NCBI GenBank assembly: GCA_947493585.1
Contig: CANLRI010000001.1
Span: 1,674,001 to 1,738,000 of the forward strand
Source: an uncultured Planococcus sp.
GTDB taxonomy: Bacteria; Bacillota; Bacilli; Bacillales_A; Planococcaceae
DNA length: 64,000 nt
Direction: 5' to 3'
Positions 10,479-19,537 of this stretch are shown here, piece after piece. Every line of letters begins with the position of its first letter. Within the stretch, counting starts at the first letter, position 1. Both the position numbers and the translations under genes were made by a program. Under the pieces are notes generated by a model that did not search any database, had not been told where the DNA came from, and saw nothing but the letters and a program-made list of their open reading frames with translations.

Positions 10479-11069
10479 ATGGACATTTTGCTTCCGGTAA
10501 TTATCGCTTATTTACTCGGATCCATCCCTTCAGCGCTATGGATCGGAAAACTTTTTTACAATACGGACATTCGGACGAAGGGCAGCGGCAATTTAGGGGC
10601 GACCAACACCTTCCGCGTGCTCGGGCCGAAAGCGGGTTTTGTCGTCACCATCCTGGATATTTTAAAAGGCACCGCCGCGACGCTGCTGCCGCTCGTCATG
10701 GTGACCGATGTCCACCCGCTGATTCTCGGCGTCGTCGCGGTCATCGGCCACATGTTCCCGCTGTTTGCGCGCTTTAAAGGCGGCAAAGCGGTGGCCACAT
10801 CCGGCGGGATTTTGCTTGGGTATCAATGGCCGTTGTTTTTACTGGCCGTCGCGGTCTTGTTGATTGCGTTGAAGATCACCAAGATGGTATCCTTGTCGTC
10901 AATCATCTTGGCTGTCGTCTCGGTTATCTACACGATCATCTACACGATCAATACCGGTGATTACCTGTTCATGGCTGTCATTTTCACACTCGCCACGTTC
11001 ATCATTTACCGGCATCGCGCGAACATTGCGCGTATACGCGCAGGCACCGAACCGAAGATCAAGTGGTAG
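10479..11069 (+). CDS. plsY: Acyl-phosphate:glycerol-3-phosphate acyltransferase PlsY
   Basis: 196-residue polytopic membrane enzyme that acylates glycerol-3-phosphate from acyl-phosphate, the first step of phospholipid synthesis in firmicutes. Hallmarks are [27 protein letters not shown] (acyl-phosphate site) and [19 protein letters not shown] lies 7 bases before the ATG. It runs divergently from the CoA-binding gene, and the HesB-like gene follows after 21 bases in the same transcript. Confidence 0.97.
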   Translation: MDILLPVIIAYLLGSIPSALWIGKLFYNTDIRTKGSGNLGATNTFRVLGPKAGFVVTILDILKGTAATLLPLVMVTDVHPLILGVVAVIGHMFPLFARFKGGKAVATSGGILLGYQWPLFLLAVAVLLIALKITKMVSLSSIILAVVSVIYTIIYTINTGDYLFMAVIFTLATFIIYRHRANIARIRAGTEPKIKW

Positions 11070-11090
11070 AACCCGAAAGGACGTGTTTGC

Positions 11091-11387
11091 ATGGAGATCC
11101 ATTTGAGCAAAGATGCACGAGATTGGTTCCATAACGAAATGGAAGTCGAGGCCGGTGAAGCGGTGCGGTTTTTCGTCCGCTACGGAGGCGCTGGTTTGCA
11201 GCCGGGCTTTTCGCTAGGCGTCACGAAAGATAGTCCTTACGAAGCGGTGGTCCGCCTCGAAGAAGGAGACGTGCTGTACTTTATAGAAGAAGCCGACCAT
11301 TGGTATTTCGACGAACACGACCTGCACGTCACCGTTGATGACGAATTGGGTGAATTAAGTTATTCATACGAACAAAAAGAAGCATGA
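11091..11387 (+). CDS. HesB/YneR family protein
   Basis: 98-residue protein with the HesB/IscA-like fold signature RFFVRYGGAGLQPGFSLGV. It has none of the cysteines that bind iron-sulfur clusters in true IscA proteins, which is typical of the YneR subgroup. It follows plsY as in B. subtilis (yneS-yneR). Function unknown. Confidence 0.85.
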   Translation: MEIHLSKDARDWFHNEMEVEAGEAVRFFVRYGGAGLQPGFSLGVTKDSPYEAVVRLEEGDVLYFIEEADHWYFDEHDLHVTVDDELGELSYSYEQKEA

Positions 11388-11416
11388 CGCAAAGTTGCGT
11401 CATGCTTCTTTTTTTA
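11378..11416 (+). terminator. Terminator
   Basis: GAAGCATGACGC and GCGTCATGCTTC pair around AAAGTT and are followed by a run of T. The stem overlaps the last codons of the HesB-like gene. Confidence 0.9.
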
Positions 11417-11423
11417 TTCAAAT

Positions 11424-11735
11424 CTATTCATTTTCGTTTTTGATTAATCGATTCAATTGACCCAAGCGGCCTTCCGCCTCCAGGATTTCCGCTTGCCGGT
11501 CGCCGAATAAGTCGAAATGCGGATAGTCATTGCGCAAGTCCAGCCATTCACGCCTTAAGCCGTAGCGGCTGCCCCAGTCGGCAAGTTTATCGATGTCACT
11601 GCAGCCCACTTTCGTGACTGTGCTGCAGCCGGGGAATCGGTGGTCTACCCAGTAATGGGTAAGAAAAGAGATCTGGCCGTCTTGCACATCCTGTTTCCAG
11701 CGCTCCAATTCAGGTCGTCGGATTCCGAATGCCAT
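11424..11735 (-). CDS. YneQ-like conserved protein of unknown function
   Basis: 103-residue soluble protein matching what I recall of B. subtilis YneQ: MAFGIRRPELERWKQ, then FLTHYWVDHRFPGC and KVGCSDIDKLADWG. Two conserved cysteines (in FPGCSTVTKVGC) and a HYW motif hint at a metal or redox role, but none is known. The ATG has GAGGCAG upstream and overlaps the end of the thioesterase gene by 26 bases, as expected for a coupled pair. Confidence 0.8.
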   Translation of the reverse strand: MAFGIRRPELERWKQDVQDGQISFLTHYWVDHRFPGCSTVTKVGCSDIDKLADWGSRYGLRREWLDLRNDYPHFDLFGDRQAEILEAEGRLGQLNRLIKNENE

Positions 11736-12159
11736 CTTCTGCCTCCCTCACCACTTCCTTGTATTTGGCATCCCATTCAGGGGCCACTTTCGCCAGCGGA
11801 ACAGGACGGAAGCTGTCTTTTTTCACCACGACATGCTCTGACGTCGCTTTTGCAGCCAGTGTGCCATCCTCGTGGAGCACTTCGTAGCCATATGTCGTCC
11901 GCAAGCGGCCGTGAGACTCCACCCAGGTCTTGACGCGCGCTTTCTGCCCGTAGCGCAGCGCTGCTTTGTATTGGATGGAGATGTCCGTCACCGGGGACAA
12001 GAATCCTTGCGATTCCATGCCCGCATACGTAAACCCGAGATCCTCGATCAATTGGGTGCGTCCGAGCTCGAGCCAGATCAAGTAATTGGCGTGATAGACG
12101 ACACCCATCTGGTCAGTTTCCGCGTAGCGGATCTCAATTTCTTTTTCGCTTATGTACAT
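11710..12159 (-). CDS. Acyl-CoA thioesterase, 4-hydroxybenzoyl-CoA thioesterase-like (YneP-type)
   Basis: 149-residue hot-dog-fold thioesterase. The motif RYAETDQMGVVYHANYLIW near the N terminus contains the catalytic-type aspartate and the HANYL helix start seen across YbgC/4HBT enzymes. It hydrolyses an acyl-CoA, substrate unknown. GAGAGGTGAAGG precedes the ATG. In B. subtilis the equivalent yneP lies between citB and yneQ, the same order as here. Confidence 0.88.
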   Translation of the reverse strand: MYISEKEIEIRYAETDQMGVVYHANYLIWLELGRTQLIEDLGFTYAGMESQGFLSPVTDISIQYKAALRYGQKARVKTWVESHGRLRTTYGYEVLHEDGTLAAKATSEHVVVKKDSFRPVPLAKVAPEWDAKYKEVVREAEDGIRNPTT

Positions 12160-12275
12160 TTTCCTTCACCTCTCCTCTAGTATACAGGACATGCCTTGCG
12201 ATCAAAAAGCACAAGGCCCTGAAGCTGTTTTTCTCGCAGCTTGCGAGATCCTTTGTGGGGATTTCTTCTCAAAAT

Positions 12276-12305
12276 AAAAAGGCCGCCCGAAGGCAGCCTT
12301 TTTAT
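12276..12305 (-). terminator. Terminator of acnA
   Basis: AAAAAGGC-GCC and GGC-GCCTTTTT form the stem around CGAA immediately after the aconitase stop. Confidence 0.8.
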
Positions 12306-12308
12306 TTT

Positions 12309-15023
12309 TTATGCTTCTAGCAATTTGTTGCGGAGCACCATTTGCAGGATGCCGCCGTGACGGAAGTAGTCGACTTCCACTTCAGAATCGAAGCGTGCGA
12401 GGACTTTGAATTCCGTTACTTTGCCATCTTCAGCAGTAGCTGTGACCGTCAGTACGTCGCGCGGTTTCACATCGTCGGACAAGTTGACGCTGATTGTTTC
12501 GTGGCCTGTCAGACCAAGAGAATCAGCGCTTTCGCCGTTGACGAATTGAAGCGGCAAGACGCCCATCATCACAAGGTTCGAACGGTGGATACGCTCATAG
12601 CTTTCCGCGATGACTGTTTTGACGCCTAGAAGGAATGTTCCTTTAGCAGCCCAGTCACGGGAAGAGCCCATGCCGTAATCTTTACCGGCTAGAACCACAA
12701 GGCCAGTGCCTTGCTGTTGATACTTCATGCATGCATCGTAGATCGGCATAACTTCGCCAGTCGGCCAGAATGTCGTGAAGCCGCCAGTAGTGCCTGGTGC
12801 GACTTGGTTACGGATGCGGATGTTCGCAAACGTACCACGCATCATGACTTCGTGGTTACCGCGACGGGAGCCGTAAGAGTTGAAATTACGCGGCTCAACG
12901 CCGTTTTCACGCAAGTACAATCCAGCTGGTGTATCTTTGCCGATTGCGCCTGCAGGAGAAATGTGGTCCGTCGTGATCGAATCAGCGAATTTCGCCATGA
13001 CACGAAGGCCGGATAGCGGCTGGATCGGTGCCGGTTCTTTCGACATGCCTGTGAAGAACGGCGGGTTTTGGATATACGTAGAGTTGTCATCGAATGCATA
13101 CAATGAATCGTCGTTTGTTTCGATGGCATTCCACTCTGCGTTTTCAGTGAAGACATGCTCGTACTCTTTACGGAACAATTCAGGCGTTACCGTGTTGTGC
13201 ACGACGTCTTTCACTTCTTCAGTTGAAGGCCAGATGTCTTTGAAGAATACATCGTTGCCATCTTGGTCTTGACCGATTGGGTCCACTTCAAAGTCGATAT
13301 CCACTGTACCGGCAAGTGCATAAGCTACAACTAGCATTGGGGATGCCAAGTAGTTTGCTTTTACAAGCGGGTGGATGCGTCCTTCAAAGTTACGGTTACC
13401 GGACAATACGGATGAAACGAGCAAGTCGTTTTCAACGATCGCTTCTTCGATTTCAGGAAGGAGCGGGCCGGAGTTACCGATACATGTTGTACAGCCGTAA
13501 CCGACCAAGTTGAATCCGATTTGGTTCATGTAGTCAAGAAGGCCAGAATCGCTCAAGTAGCCTGTAACGACTTTCGAACCTGGTGCCAATGACGTTTTCA
13601 CGTATGGCGGCGGCGTCAAGCCTTTTTCAACTGCTTTTTTCGCAACCAATCCAGCGCCGAGCATAACGTACGGGTTGGACGTGTTTGTGCAAGATGTGAT
13701 CGCAGCGATCGCCAAAGCGCCCGTATTCATTTCAGCTGTTTTGCCGTCGTTGAATTTAACGGTCGCTGTTTTGTTGATTTCGTTTTGGTCCAACGCGAAG
13801 CCGTGCGGGCCTTCTGGAGCGGTAATTGCCGTGTTGAATTCTTTTTTCATTTGCGACAATGGAATCAAATCTTGTGGGCGTTTTGGGCCGGACAAGTTCG
13901 GTTCAATTGTCGTCAAGTCGATTTCGACGAGGTCCGTGTAGATCGGATCTTCGTTGTCGACTGTGAAGAACATATCGTTCGCTTTCAAGTATTCTTTAGT
14001 GACAGCGATTTGCTCTTCCGTACGGGCAGTCAAACGCATATAAGTCAATGCTTCTTCGTCCACTGGGAAGAATCCGCAAGTTGCGCCGTATTCAGGTGCC
14101 ATGTTGGCGATCGTCGCACGGTCTGCAAGCGGCAATGTCGTAACGCCAGGTCCGAAGAACTCGACGAATTTGCCGACTACGCCTTTTTTACGCAAAGTTT
14201 CAGTGACTTTGAGTGCCAAATCCGTCGCAGTGGCGCCGTTTGGCAGTTCGCCAGTCATTTTCACGCCGATAACTTCAGGAATCGGGAAGTATGAAGGCTG
14301 TCCGAGCATGCCCGCTTCCGCTTCGATTCCGCCGACGCCCCAGCCAAGTACGCCGATCCCGTTGATCATTGTCGTGTGGGAATCTGTACCGACAAGCGTA
14401 TCTGGGAAGGCTTCGAATGTGCCGTCTTCATTTGGAATAGCATGGACAACATTCGCCAAGTACTCAAGGTTTACTTGGTGGACGATACCTGTTGCTGGTG
14501 GAACCGCACGATAGTTGTCGTAAGCTTTTTGAGCCCAGTTGAGGAATTGGTAACGCTCTGCATTGCGTTCAAATTCAAGTTCCATGTTCGCGCGCAGTGC
14601 ATCTTCAGTGCCGTAACGGTCAACTTGAACCGAGTGGTCAATGACCAAATCAACTGGAATTTCCGGGTTGATCTTGTCCGGGTCGCCGCCCATTTCAGCC
14701 ATTGCTGAACGAAGCGCCGCCAAGTCAACGACTACCGGTACACCAGTGAAGTCTTGAAGGATGACACGGGAAGGTTTGAATGGAACTTCTGCTTCTTTGT
14801 TTGCGTCTTTGCCCCATTTTGCTAGTTCTTCTACATGTTCGTCTTTGATGACATATCCGTCATGCTGACGCAATACGGATTCCAATAGTACTTTTACAGA
14901 GTACGGAAGGCGAGATACTTTCGCGATCCCCGCTTCTTCGAGTGCTGCGAGACGATAATAATTATACGTCTTGCCGTTAAGCTCGAACGACGTGCGGCTG
15001 TTGTGCAAACTGCTCTTTGCCAT
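12309..15023 (-). CDS. acnA: Aconitate hydratase A
   Basis: 904-residue aconitase interconverting citrate and isocitrate in the TCA cycle with a [4Fe-4S] cluster. The cluster cysteines are in [10 protein letters not shown] and [13 protein letters not shown]. The C-terminal swivel domain carries the active-site segment [10 protein letters not shown]. The length equals bacterial AcnA/CitB, which can also act as an RNA-binding regulator when it loses its cluster. It is monocistronic with a terminator just past the stop. No clear CcpC operator could be confirmed upstream. Confidence 0.97.
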   Translation of the reverse strand: MAKSSLHNSRTSFELNGKTYNYYRLAALEEAGIAKVSRLPYSVKVLLESVLRQHDGYVIKDEHVEELAKWGKDANKEAEVPFKPSRVILQDFTGVPVVVDLAALRSAMAEMGGDPDKINPEIPVDLVIDHSVQVDRYGTEDALRANMELEFERNAERYQFLNWAQKAYDNYRAVPPATGIVHQVNLEYLANVVHAIPNEDGTFEAFPDTLVGTDSHTTMINGIGVLGWGVGGIEAEAGMLGQPSYFPIPEVIGVKMTGELPNGATATDLALKVTETLRKKGVVGKFVEFFGPGVTTLPLADRATIANMAPEYGATCGFFPVDEEALTYMRLTARTEEQIAVTKEYLKANDMFFTVDNEDPIYTDLVEIDLTTIEPNLSGPKRPQDLIPLSQMKKEFNTAITAPEGPHGFALDQNEINKTATVKFNDGKTAEMNTGALAIAAITSCTNTSNPYVMLGAGLVAKKAVEKGLTPPPYVKTSLAPGSKVVTGYLSDSGLLDYMNQIGFNLVGYGCTTCIGNSGPLLPEIEEAIVENDLLVSSVLSGNRNFEGRIHPLVKANYLASPMLVVAYALAGTVDIDFEVDPIGQDQDGNDVFFKDIWPSTEEVKDVVHNTVTPELFRKEYEHVFTENAEWNAIETNDDSLYAFDDNSTYIQNPPFFTGMSKEPAPIQPLSGLRVMAKFADSITTDHISPAGAIGKDTPAGLYLRENGVEPRNFNSYGSRRGNHEVMMRGTFANIRIRNQVAPGTTGGFTTFWPTGEVMPIYDACMKYQQQGTGLVVLAGKDYGMGSSRDWAAKGTFLLGVKTVIAESYERIHRSNLVMMGVLPLQFVNGESADSLGLTGHETISVNLSDDVKPRDVLTVTATAEDGKVTEFKVLARFDSEVEVDYFRHGGILQMVLRNKLLEA

Positions 15024-15153
15024 AATCGTGTTCCTCCTTTAAATCTTCTGAAAAGGCGTGTTACCGCGTCTTTTCTCCTCTTCCATCATACCGAAACAAT
15101 GTGCATAAGTAAATTACATTAAAATTATACATTTCAATAAGTTTTTCTAATGA

Positions 15154-15684
15154 CTATTTCTTTTTCTCATCGATTTTACTTAAGGTCTCTTCCAGTTGAG
15201 CCAAGTGGCGTTTCTCATGATAGCCGATAAACGGGAACCATTGGACGAGCGGCACATCGCCGAAAACAGGGTGCGGCATGGAATTGTTCTCAAGCGTCTC
15301 TTCATCTGCATGCGTGTAGACTTCATACAGGCGGTTTCTCGAATCATTCAACTTCTCTTTCATTTCTGCTAACGTGAAAAACCTATCCTCCGGCACCGTA
15401 TGATTGGGCGCATCGACTTTCAATTTGCGGCTGACTGAGACTTGAATTGGTTTCTTCATCGCTTTTTTTCGTTGATTCTTCTCCGCTGTTTTGGCAACGC
15501 CCGCTGTAATCGCCTCCTCCATCTTATGTAGATGATCCAAAATCTGCATGGCAGACCATTCGTTCTCTGACGGTTTTTCATTCAGCGCCTGGTCATCGAA
15601 TGATTCTACTTTCTTTAAAATCGTATGGCGGATTCTTGCATTTTCTTCGTTTCGCACTTGCTGCACCTCATTTCTATTTCCCAT
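15154..15684 (-). CDS. DinB-fold (DinB_2/YfiT-like) protein
   Basis: 176-residue four-helix-bundle protein. Conserved metal-ligand histidines are visible in QILDHLHKMEE (about residue 50) and in the C-terminal GYHEKRHLAQLEE, the pattern of YfiT/DinB_2 putative metal-dependent hydrolases or thiol transferases. Substrate unknown. The N and C termini are rich in charged residues. It is monocistronic and divergent from the recombinase-like gene. Confidence 0.8.
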   Translation of the reverse strand: MGNRNEVQQVRNEENARIRHTILKKVESFDDQALNEKPSENEWSAMQILDHLHKMEEAITAGVAKTAEKNQRKKAMKKPIQVSVSRKLKVDAPNHTVPEDRFFTLAEMKEKLNDSRNRLYEVYTHADEETLENNSMPHPVFGDVPLVQWFPFIGYHEKRHLAQLEETLSKIDEKKK

Positions 15685-15911
15685 TATCTTTCTTTATACC
15701 CTCTTTGTCGATTATCATTCGTTTTTTCCTCTCCATTTTGATCTTCTTGTTGGCTGGTTTTGATTTTTTTACAATACCCTTAAGTAGTTTGTTACTTATG
15801 AATGAATAAAGAATTTTTTCAGTCATTTCCTTGTGGCACAAGGGAAAGTGCGTTCTATTCTGCCTAAAAACTGTTACAATGAATAAAACCTAGTTAGAGA
15901 GGTGAATGTCC

Positions 15912-16781
15912 ATGCCATACGGTTATGAAAAATACAGATTGGATAACGGCATCAGCCCCAACACGGTTGTCCATGAAGTCCAATTGATCCGAGCGCTTTT
16001 TGCCTTTTTGCGAAAGACCTATAAAAAATCGGTGGAGCCTCATGAAATCCGCCCCTCCGACATCCAGCAATTCCTATGGGAACAAAAAGAAGCCGGCATC
16101 AAAGACAGCACCTTGAACCGCAAATTGATCTACATCCGCCGCTGGTTCGATTATATGTGGCAGATTGGCAAGATCCCGAATGACTTCATGCCGAAATTCA
16201 AATTAAACCATAAGCTTGATTTAAAGCCCCATGACATCGAAGTCGACTACGGCCATCTTTTGGATAAGAAACCAGACGTGTTGAAGTCCGCAAAACTGCC
16301 GCTCAATGCCAAACTGCTCTACGTCTTCTATTTAAGAGGGTTACGCCTTCGCGATATGGTGACAATCGACATCGATAATTTCCTAAATGACGCAGACGGC
16401 CTCCATCTGGACGTCGAAAAGAAAGACGGTTATCATTGCACGCTGCATTTCGATGAACACGAAGAAGCAGTGATGGAACAAGGGATCGAACGGGCGAAAA
16501 CGCGCGGCACTTCCTTTCTGCTGTCATCGAAAGTAAAAGACCAATTCACCAATTTTCAGATGGGCTCGCTATCCGACTACACGGAAGCACTTGCCGAATT
16601 TGTCGGCGCCCCGATGCGTTCAGGTGACATCCGCTTTGCCTACGTCCACCATCTGTATGCGGTCGAACACAAGAATCTGGAGGAGATCCAGGAAATCCTC
16701 GGCGTCTCCCTCGAATCCGCTTCCCGCATGTTGAAGGATTCACTCGTGCGCATGAAACGCCAAGCCCATCCGCCCGCATAA
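15912..16781 (+). CDS. Degenerate tyrosine-recombinase fold protein
   Basis: 289-residue protein with an N-terminal SAM-like core-binding domain (about residues 10-95; TLNRKLIYIRRWFDYMW) and a C-terminal catalytic-like domain. The box I arginine is recognisable in YLRGLRLRDMV. The rest of the active site looks lost: the HxxR position reads GDIR, the LGH position reads ILGV, and the tyrosine position reads a leucine in SRMLKDSL. It is therefore probably not an active recombinase. GAGGTG serves the ATG at 15912; an ATG 6 bases earlier is also open. An extended -10 (TGTTACAAT) lies upstream. A DNA-binding role is inference. Confidence 0.7.
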   Translation: MPYGYEKYRLDNGISPNTVVHEVQLIRALFAFLRKTYKKSVEPHEIRPSDIQQFLWEQKEAGIKDSTLNRKLIYIRRWFDYMWQIGKIPNDFMPKFKLNHKLDLKPHDIEVDYGHLLDKKPDVLKSAKLPLNAKLLYVFYLRGLRLRDMVTIDIDNFLNDADGLHLDVEKKDGYHCTLHFDEHEEAVMEQGIERAKTRGTSFLLSSKVKDQFTNFQMGSLSDYTEALAEFVGAPMRSGDIRFAYVHHLYAVEHKNLEEIQEILGVSLESASRMLKDSLVRMKRQAHPPA

Positions 16782-16818
16782 AAATCCACCCGCTCCTATT
16801 GGAACGGGTGGATTTTTA
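16780..16818. terminator. Bidirectional terminator
   Basis: AAAATCCACCCGCTCC pairs with GGAACGGGTGGATTTTT around TATT, between convergent genes. Confidence 0.9.
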
Positions 16819-16865
16819 TCGATTCGTTTTAATTTTCGTGTGCTGCTTTTCTGTTTATGCGCCTG

Positions 16866-16973
16866 TTAGGCCAAAAAACCAAAATCGAGCGCAAAGCTGA
16901 AAATGATGAGTGTGTGGATGACCGTGAACCACAGCCCTTGTTTGTTGAGTTTTTCCAAGTTTTCATATTGCAT
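16866..16973 (-). CDS. 35-residue single-span membrane protein
   Basis: A short frame starting MQYENLEKLNKQGLWF with one hydrophobic helix following (VIHTLIIFSFALDFGFLA) and ending at TAA. AAAAGGGG lies 8 bases before the ATG, and a bidirectional terminator lies just beyond the stop. The composition (charged N terminus, single helix) is typical of real small membrane proteins. I do not recognise a family. Confidence 0.55.
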   Translation of the reverse strand: MQYENLEKLNKQGLWFTVIHTLIIFSFALDFGFLA

Positions 16974-17120
16974 GGAACACACCCCTTTTCTATTTTGTTT
17001 ATTATAATTAGTTTTCAGAATATTGGCAAGATATTTAACCGCAACATCCTCTCTCATTTTCACATTCGTTAACAGTGCGTATGGAAACAGGTATACTAGA
17101 AAAAACAGGAGGCGATTGAA

Positions 17121-17663
17121 ATGAAAAAAGCATTGCTGGTAGTGGATTATACAGTGGATTTTGTCGCGGAAGACGGCGCGTTGACATGCGGTGCCCCGGG
17201 GCAGGAAATCGAGGAAGCGGTGTGCTTCATTACGGAACAGTTCATTGAAAACGGCGATTTTGTGGTCATGCCTGTGGACTTACACGAAGAAAATGACCCC
17301 TATCATCCTGAAACCAAGCTGTTTCCGCCCCATAACATCAAAGGGACGGATGGCCGCAAGTTATACGGCCGTCTCCAGGATGTATACGACCGCCATCACG
17401 AGAATATCGTCTGGATGGATAAAACCCGCTATAGTGCGTTCGCCGGGACACGCCTTGAACTGATGTTGCGGGAACGCAGTATCGAAGAAGTGCATATCAT
17501 CGGTGTCTGCACAGACATCTGCGTATTGCATACGGCGATTGATGCCTATAATGAAGGATTCCAAATTGTCATCCACGAACAGGCCGTCGCAAGTTTCGAT
17601 GATGCTGGCCACCGCTATGCCATGCGGCACTTTGAAACTATTTTAGGCGCCCAAATACGATAA
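17121..17663 (+). CDS. pncA: Nicotinamidase (isochorismatase-family cysteine hydrolase)
   Basis: 180-residue enzyme converting nicotinamide to nicotinate for NAD salvage. The catalytic triad is visible as D9 (LVVDYTVDF), K101 (MDKTRYSAF) and C134 (GVCTDICV). Metal-site residues D53, H55 and H71 lie in MPVDLHEEND and FPPHNIKGT. It is highly similar in pattern to B. subtilis PncA. AGGAGG lies upstream of the ATG; monocistronic. Confidence 0.93.
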   Translation: MKKALLVVDYTVDFVAEDGALTCGAPGQEIEEAVCFITEQFIENGDFVVMPVDLHEENDPYHPETKLFPPHNIKGTDGRKLYGRLQDVYDRHHENIVWMDKTRYSAFAGTRLELMLRERSIEEVHIIGVCTDICVLHTAIDAYNEGFQIVIHEQAVASFDDAGHRYAMRHFETILGAQIR

Positions 17664-17678
17664 TTTTTACTGTTCCAT

Positions 17679-17704
17679 GTTTTAAAAGTCCTGAATGTGG
17701 TTAT
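17679..17704 (+). promoter_or_regulatory. Possible sigma-B promoter
   Basis: GTTTTA, 14 bases, GGTTAT resembles the sigma-B pattern GTTTAA-N12-14-GGGTAT with a few mismatches. It lies 55 bases upstream of the GlsB/YeaQ gene, a type of gene often under general stress control. Confidence 0.4.
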
Positions 17705-17758
17705 ACCTAGAGTGTAGCACTCATAACAATAAAACATTTTGAAGGAGCTGGAAAAATC

Positions 17759-18022
17759 ATGGGAATTATTTTATATCTAATTATGGGCGGTATCATCGGT
17801 TGGCTAGCCGGCCTAATCCTCGGGAAAGACATTCCTGGCGGCATCATCGGTAACATCATTGCAGGTATCATCGGTGCATGGCTAGGCGGCTTGCTCCTAG
17901 GAGACATGGGGCCAGTCATCTGGGACGTAGCAATCATCCCGGCATTGATCGGCGCATTGATCTTCGTCTTCGTTCTTAGCTTGATCCTTGGGTCAATGAA
18001 CAAAGGACGCAAACGCGCATAA
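17759..18022 (+). CDS. GlsB/YeaQ/YmgE family stress membrane protein
   Basis: 87-residue glycine-rich membrane protein with three hydrophobic segments, of the transglycosylase-associated/YeaQ family. The repeated G-I-I-G pattern (GGIIGNIIAGIIGAW) is characteristic. Homologues are induced in general stress but have no known enzymatic role. GAAGGAG precedes the ATG and a possible sigma-B promoter lies upstream. It ends at a strong hairpin next to a repeat element. Confidence 0.88.
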   Translation: MGIILYLIMGGIIGWLAGLILGKDIPGGIIGNIIAGIIGAWLGGLLLGDMGPVIWDVAIIPALIGALIFVFVLSLILGSMNKGRKRA

Positions 18023-18058
18023 AAAAAAAAGAGTGGACCGAAGTCCACTCTTTTTTTT
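18021..18058 (+). terminator. Terminator, left copy flanking repeat R1
   Basis: GAGTGGAC and GTCCACTC pair around CGAA, with A and T runs on both sides. A closely similar hairpin recurs at 18280-18299 beyond the repeat. Confidence 0.9.
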
Positions 18059-18271
18059 ATCGAAAAAGTTAAGAAGGCGAATCCTCCGAAGCTTATCGCT
18101 CGCTTTCCGTGGGGCGGGAATCGAGCCTCCTCATTCGCTACGCTCACTGCGGGGTCTCTCAAACCCGCTAGTCCCACAGGAGTCGAGCGAACGCTTCTCC
18201 AAATATTTATAAATGTAGAGAAGCAATCATCGTTCTAATTTATAGCGTTTCATAGAATTCTTCAACAATTT
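18059..18271 (-). repeat. Intergenic repeat copy R1
   Basis: About 213 bp, inverse orientation relative to R2 and R3. The core (18086-18200) is bounded by imperfect inverted repeats containing GAAGC...CGCTCG and CGAGCG...GCTTC. The A/T-rich outer arm ends in a shared motif (GTTGAAGAATTCTAT on the minus strand). It sits exactly between two similar terminator hairpins. Confidence 0.9.
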
Positions 18272-18307
18272 AAAAAAAAGAGTGGACTCCGGTCCGCTCT
18301 TTTTTTT
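18272..18307 (-). terminator. Terminator, right copy flanking repeat R1
   Basis: GAGTGGAC and GTCCGCTC pair (one G-U) with T/A runs. It resembles the hairpin at 18031-18050 in 15 of 20 positions and serves the convergent transglycosylase gene, whose stop codon lies in the T run. Confidence 0.85.
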
Positions 18308-18953
18308 ATGAATTATTATATTGTTCTTCAAAACGCCCGTAATAATGAAGGATGTCTTCCACGTATTCATCGCTATGGTTGTAGCGGTAAATCGCCCGCT
18401 CCAAATCCCCTTCTGCCGCACCGTTTTGCGCCAGATAATTGGCGGCGCTGTGGAGGGCATCTTCCAGGTCATACGGGTCGGCTACGCCGTCGCCGTCGGC
18501 ATCCACCCCGTATCCCCCGTATTTCGCGATGACTTCCGGGTCGGTCTTGTCCGCTTCCGGTATTTCGCCTTGCCCCTGTCCAGAACAGGTCGGGTGGCTC
18601 CAGCCCACGAACGTGCAGGGCATGAACTGCATATGCCCTTCTGCCCCGACCGGCGACAACAACGGATCCATCGTCGAGAATTTCGTTTCAATTCGGTGGT
18701 GTGCGGCCAATAATGTCCAAGGAATTCCGTAACGGTCTGCCGCTTCCTGGTAGAGCGTAATATTATCTTCCGGAAACGGCACTTCAAATACGCGGTCCTG
18801 CCCTTTTTGCACCGTTTCCTTCACTGTATCGCCGTAATAGGAATACGCCACCACCGCGACAAGCGTGAAAGCTACGATCGCCGCAGGAAATAGCATCAAT
18901 AAAAAGAGGAACCTCAAAAGAAGCGAAGGTTTTTTTCGTTTTTTCTGTTTCAT
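18306..18953 (-). CDS. Membrane-anchored lytic transglycosylase (SLT-like)
   Basis: 215-residue cell-wall enzyme. It has a basic N terminus, one membrane anchor (about residues 11-38), then a lysozyme-like domain. The probable catalytic glutamate is in HHRIETKFSTM (about residue 90), followed by GAEGHMQFMPCTF, matching the E...GxMQFxP pattern of transglycosylases. An EF-hand-like DADGDGVADPYD loop lies near residue 153. It cleaves peptidoglycan glycan strands, by family inference. Confidence 0.85.
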   Translation of the reverse strand: MKQKKRKKPSLLLRFLFLLMLFPAAIVAFTLVAVVAYSYYGDTVKETVQKGQDRVFEVPFPEDNITLYQEAADRYGIPWTLLAAHHRIETKFSTMDPLLSPVGAEGHMQFMPCTFVGWSHPTCSGQGQGEIPEADKTDPEVIAKYGGYGVDADGDGVADPYDLEDALHSAANYLAQNGAAEGDLERAIYRYNHSDEYVEDILHYYGRFEEQYNNS

Positions 18954-19101
18954 ATGTTCACACCTATAGTTTCATTTGCCTCAGTTTACCATAGCCCGCA
19001 GGTTCTTGCCCATTTGCTGAAAGTTTTTAGAGGCCGGTGCAGGAGAAATTTTAGTTGAAGAGAATATATATAATAACAACTGCAGAAAGGAGGAACAGCC
19101 T

Positions 19102-19491
19102 ATGTGGGAAGATTTCAAGAAATTCGCCTTGAAAGGCAATGTGCTGGACTTGGCGATTGCGGTAGTCATCGGTGCGGCGTTCGGGAAGATTGTCACTTCG
19201 CTTGTCGAAGACATCATCATGCCGGCCGTGGGGATTCTGCTTGGCGGATTCAGTGTCGAGGATTGGACTTATACTTTTAATGGGGCCGAACTCCGCTATG
19301 GCGCATTCACGCAATCCGTCATCGACTTTTTCATCATTGCGTTCTCTATATTCATGGTGATTCGTTTATTTACACGTATGAAACGCCAAAAAGATGTGCC
19401 GGCGGAAGAAGAACCGGAAGTGCTCGATAAAAAAGAAGAGCTATTGATCGAAATTCGCGATCTTTTGTCAAAAGAAAAAACCGGCCAATGA
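19102..19491 (+). CDS. mscL: Large-conductance mechanosensitive channel
   Basis: 129-residue MscL, the pressure-relief channel opened by membrane tension in hypo-osmotic shock. The conserved N-terminal helix and TM1 FKKFALKGNVLDLAIAVVIG, the pore-lining glycine/alanine pattern and the C-terminal charged helical bundle are all visible. AAGGAGG lies before the ATG. Length is normal. Confidence 0.96.
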   Translation: MWEDFKKFALKGNVLDLAIAVVIGAAFGKIVTSLVEDIIMPAVGILLGGFSVEDWTYTFNGAELRYGAFTQSVIDFFIIAFSIFMVIRLFTRMKRQKDVPAEEEPEVLDKKEELLIEIRDLLSKEKTGQ

Positions 19492-19503
19492 CCGGTTTCC
19501 CTT

Positions 19504-19537
19504 CAGCTGCCGAGTCTATCGGCAGCTTTTTCTTTTT
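19504..19537 (+). terminator. Terminator of mscL
   Basis: AGCTGCCGA and TCGGCAGCT form the stem, followed by a T-rich run. It may also serve the convergent SCO gene. Confidence 0.85.

Noticed and set aside
15085..15112. acnA promoter with CcpC operator
   Set aside because: A TATGAT -10 is plausible, but the -35 is poor and the ATAA/TTAT spacing does not match the CcpC dyad.
15912..16781. Integrase marking a prophage or integrative element
   Set aside because: No attachment repeats or phage genes are nearby and the catalytic residues appear lost.
18059..18271. CRISPR array
   Set aside because: The four repeats are dispersed over 32 kb in both orientations, with no short spacer-repeat periodicity and no cas genes.
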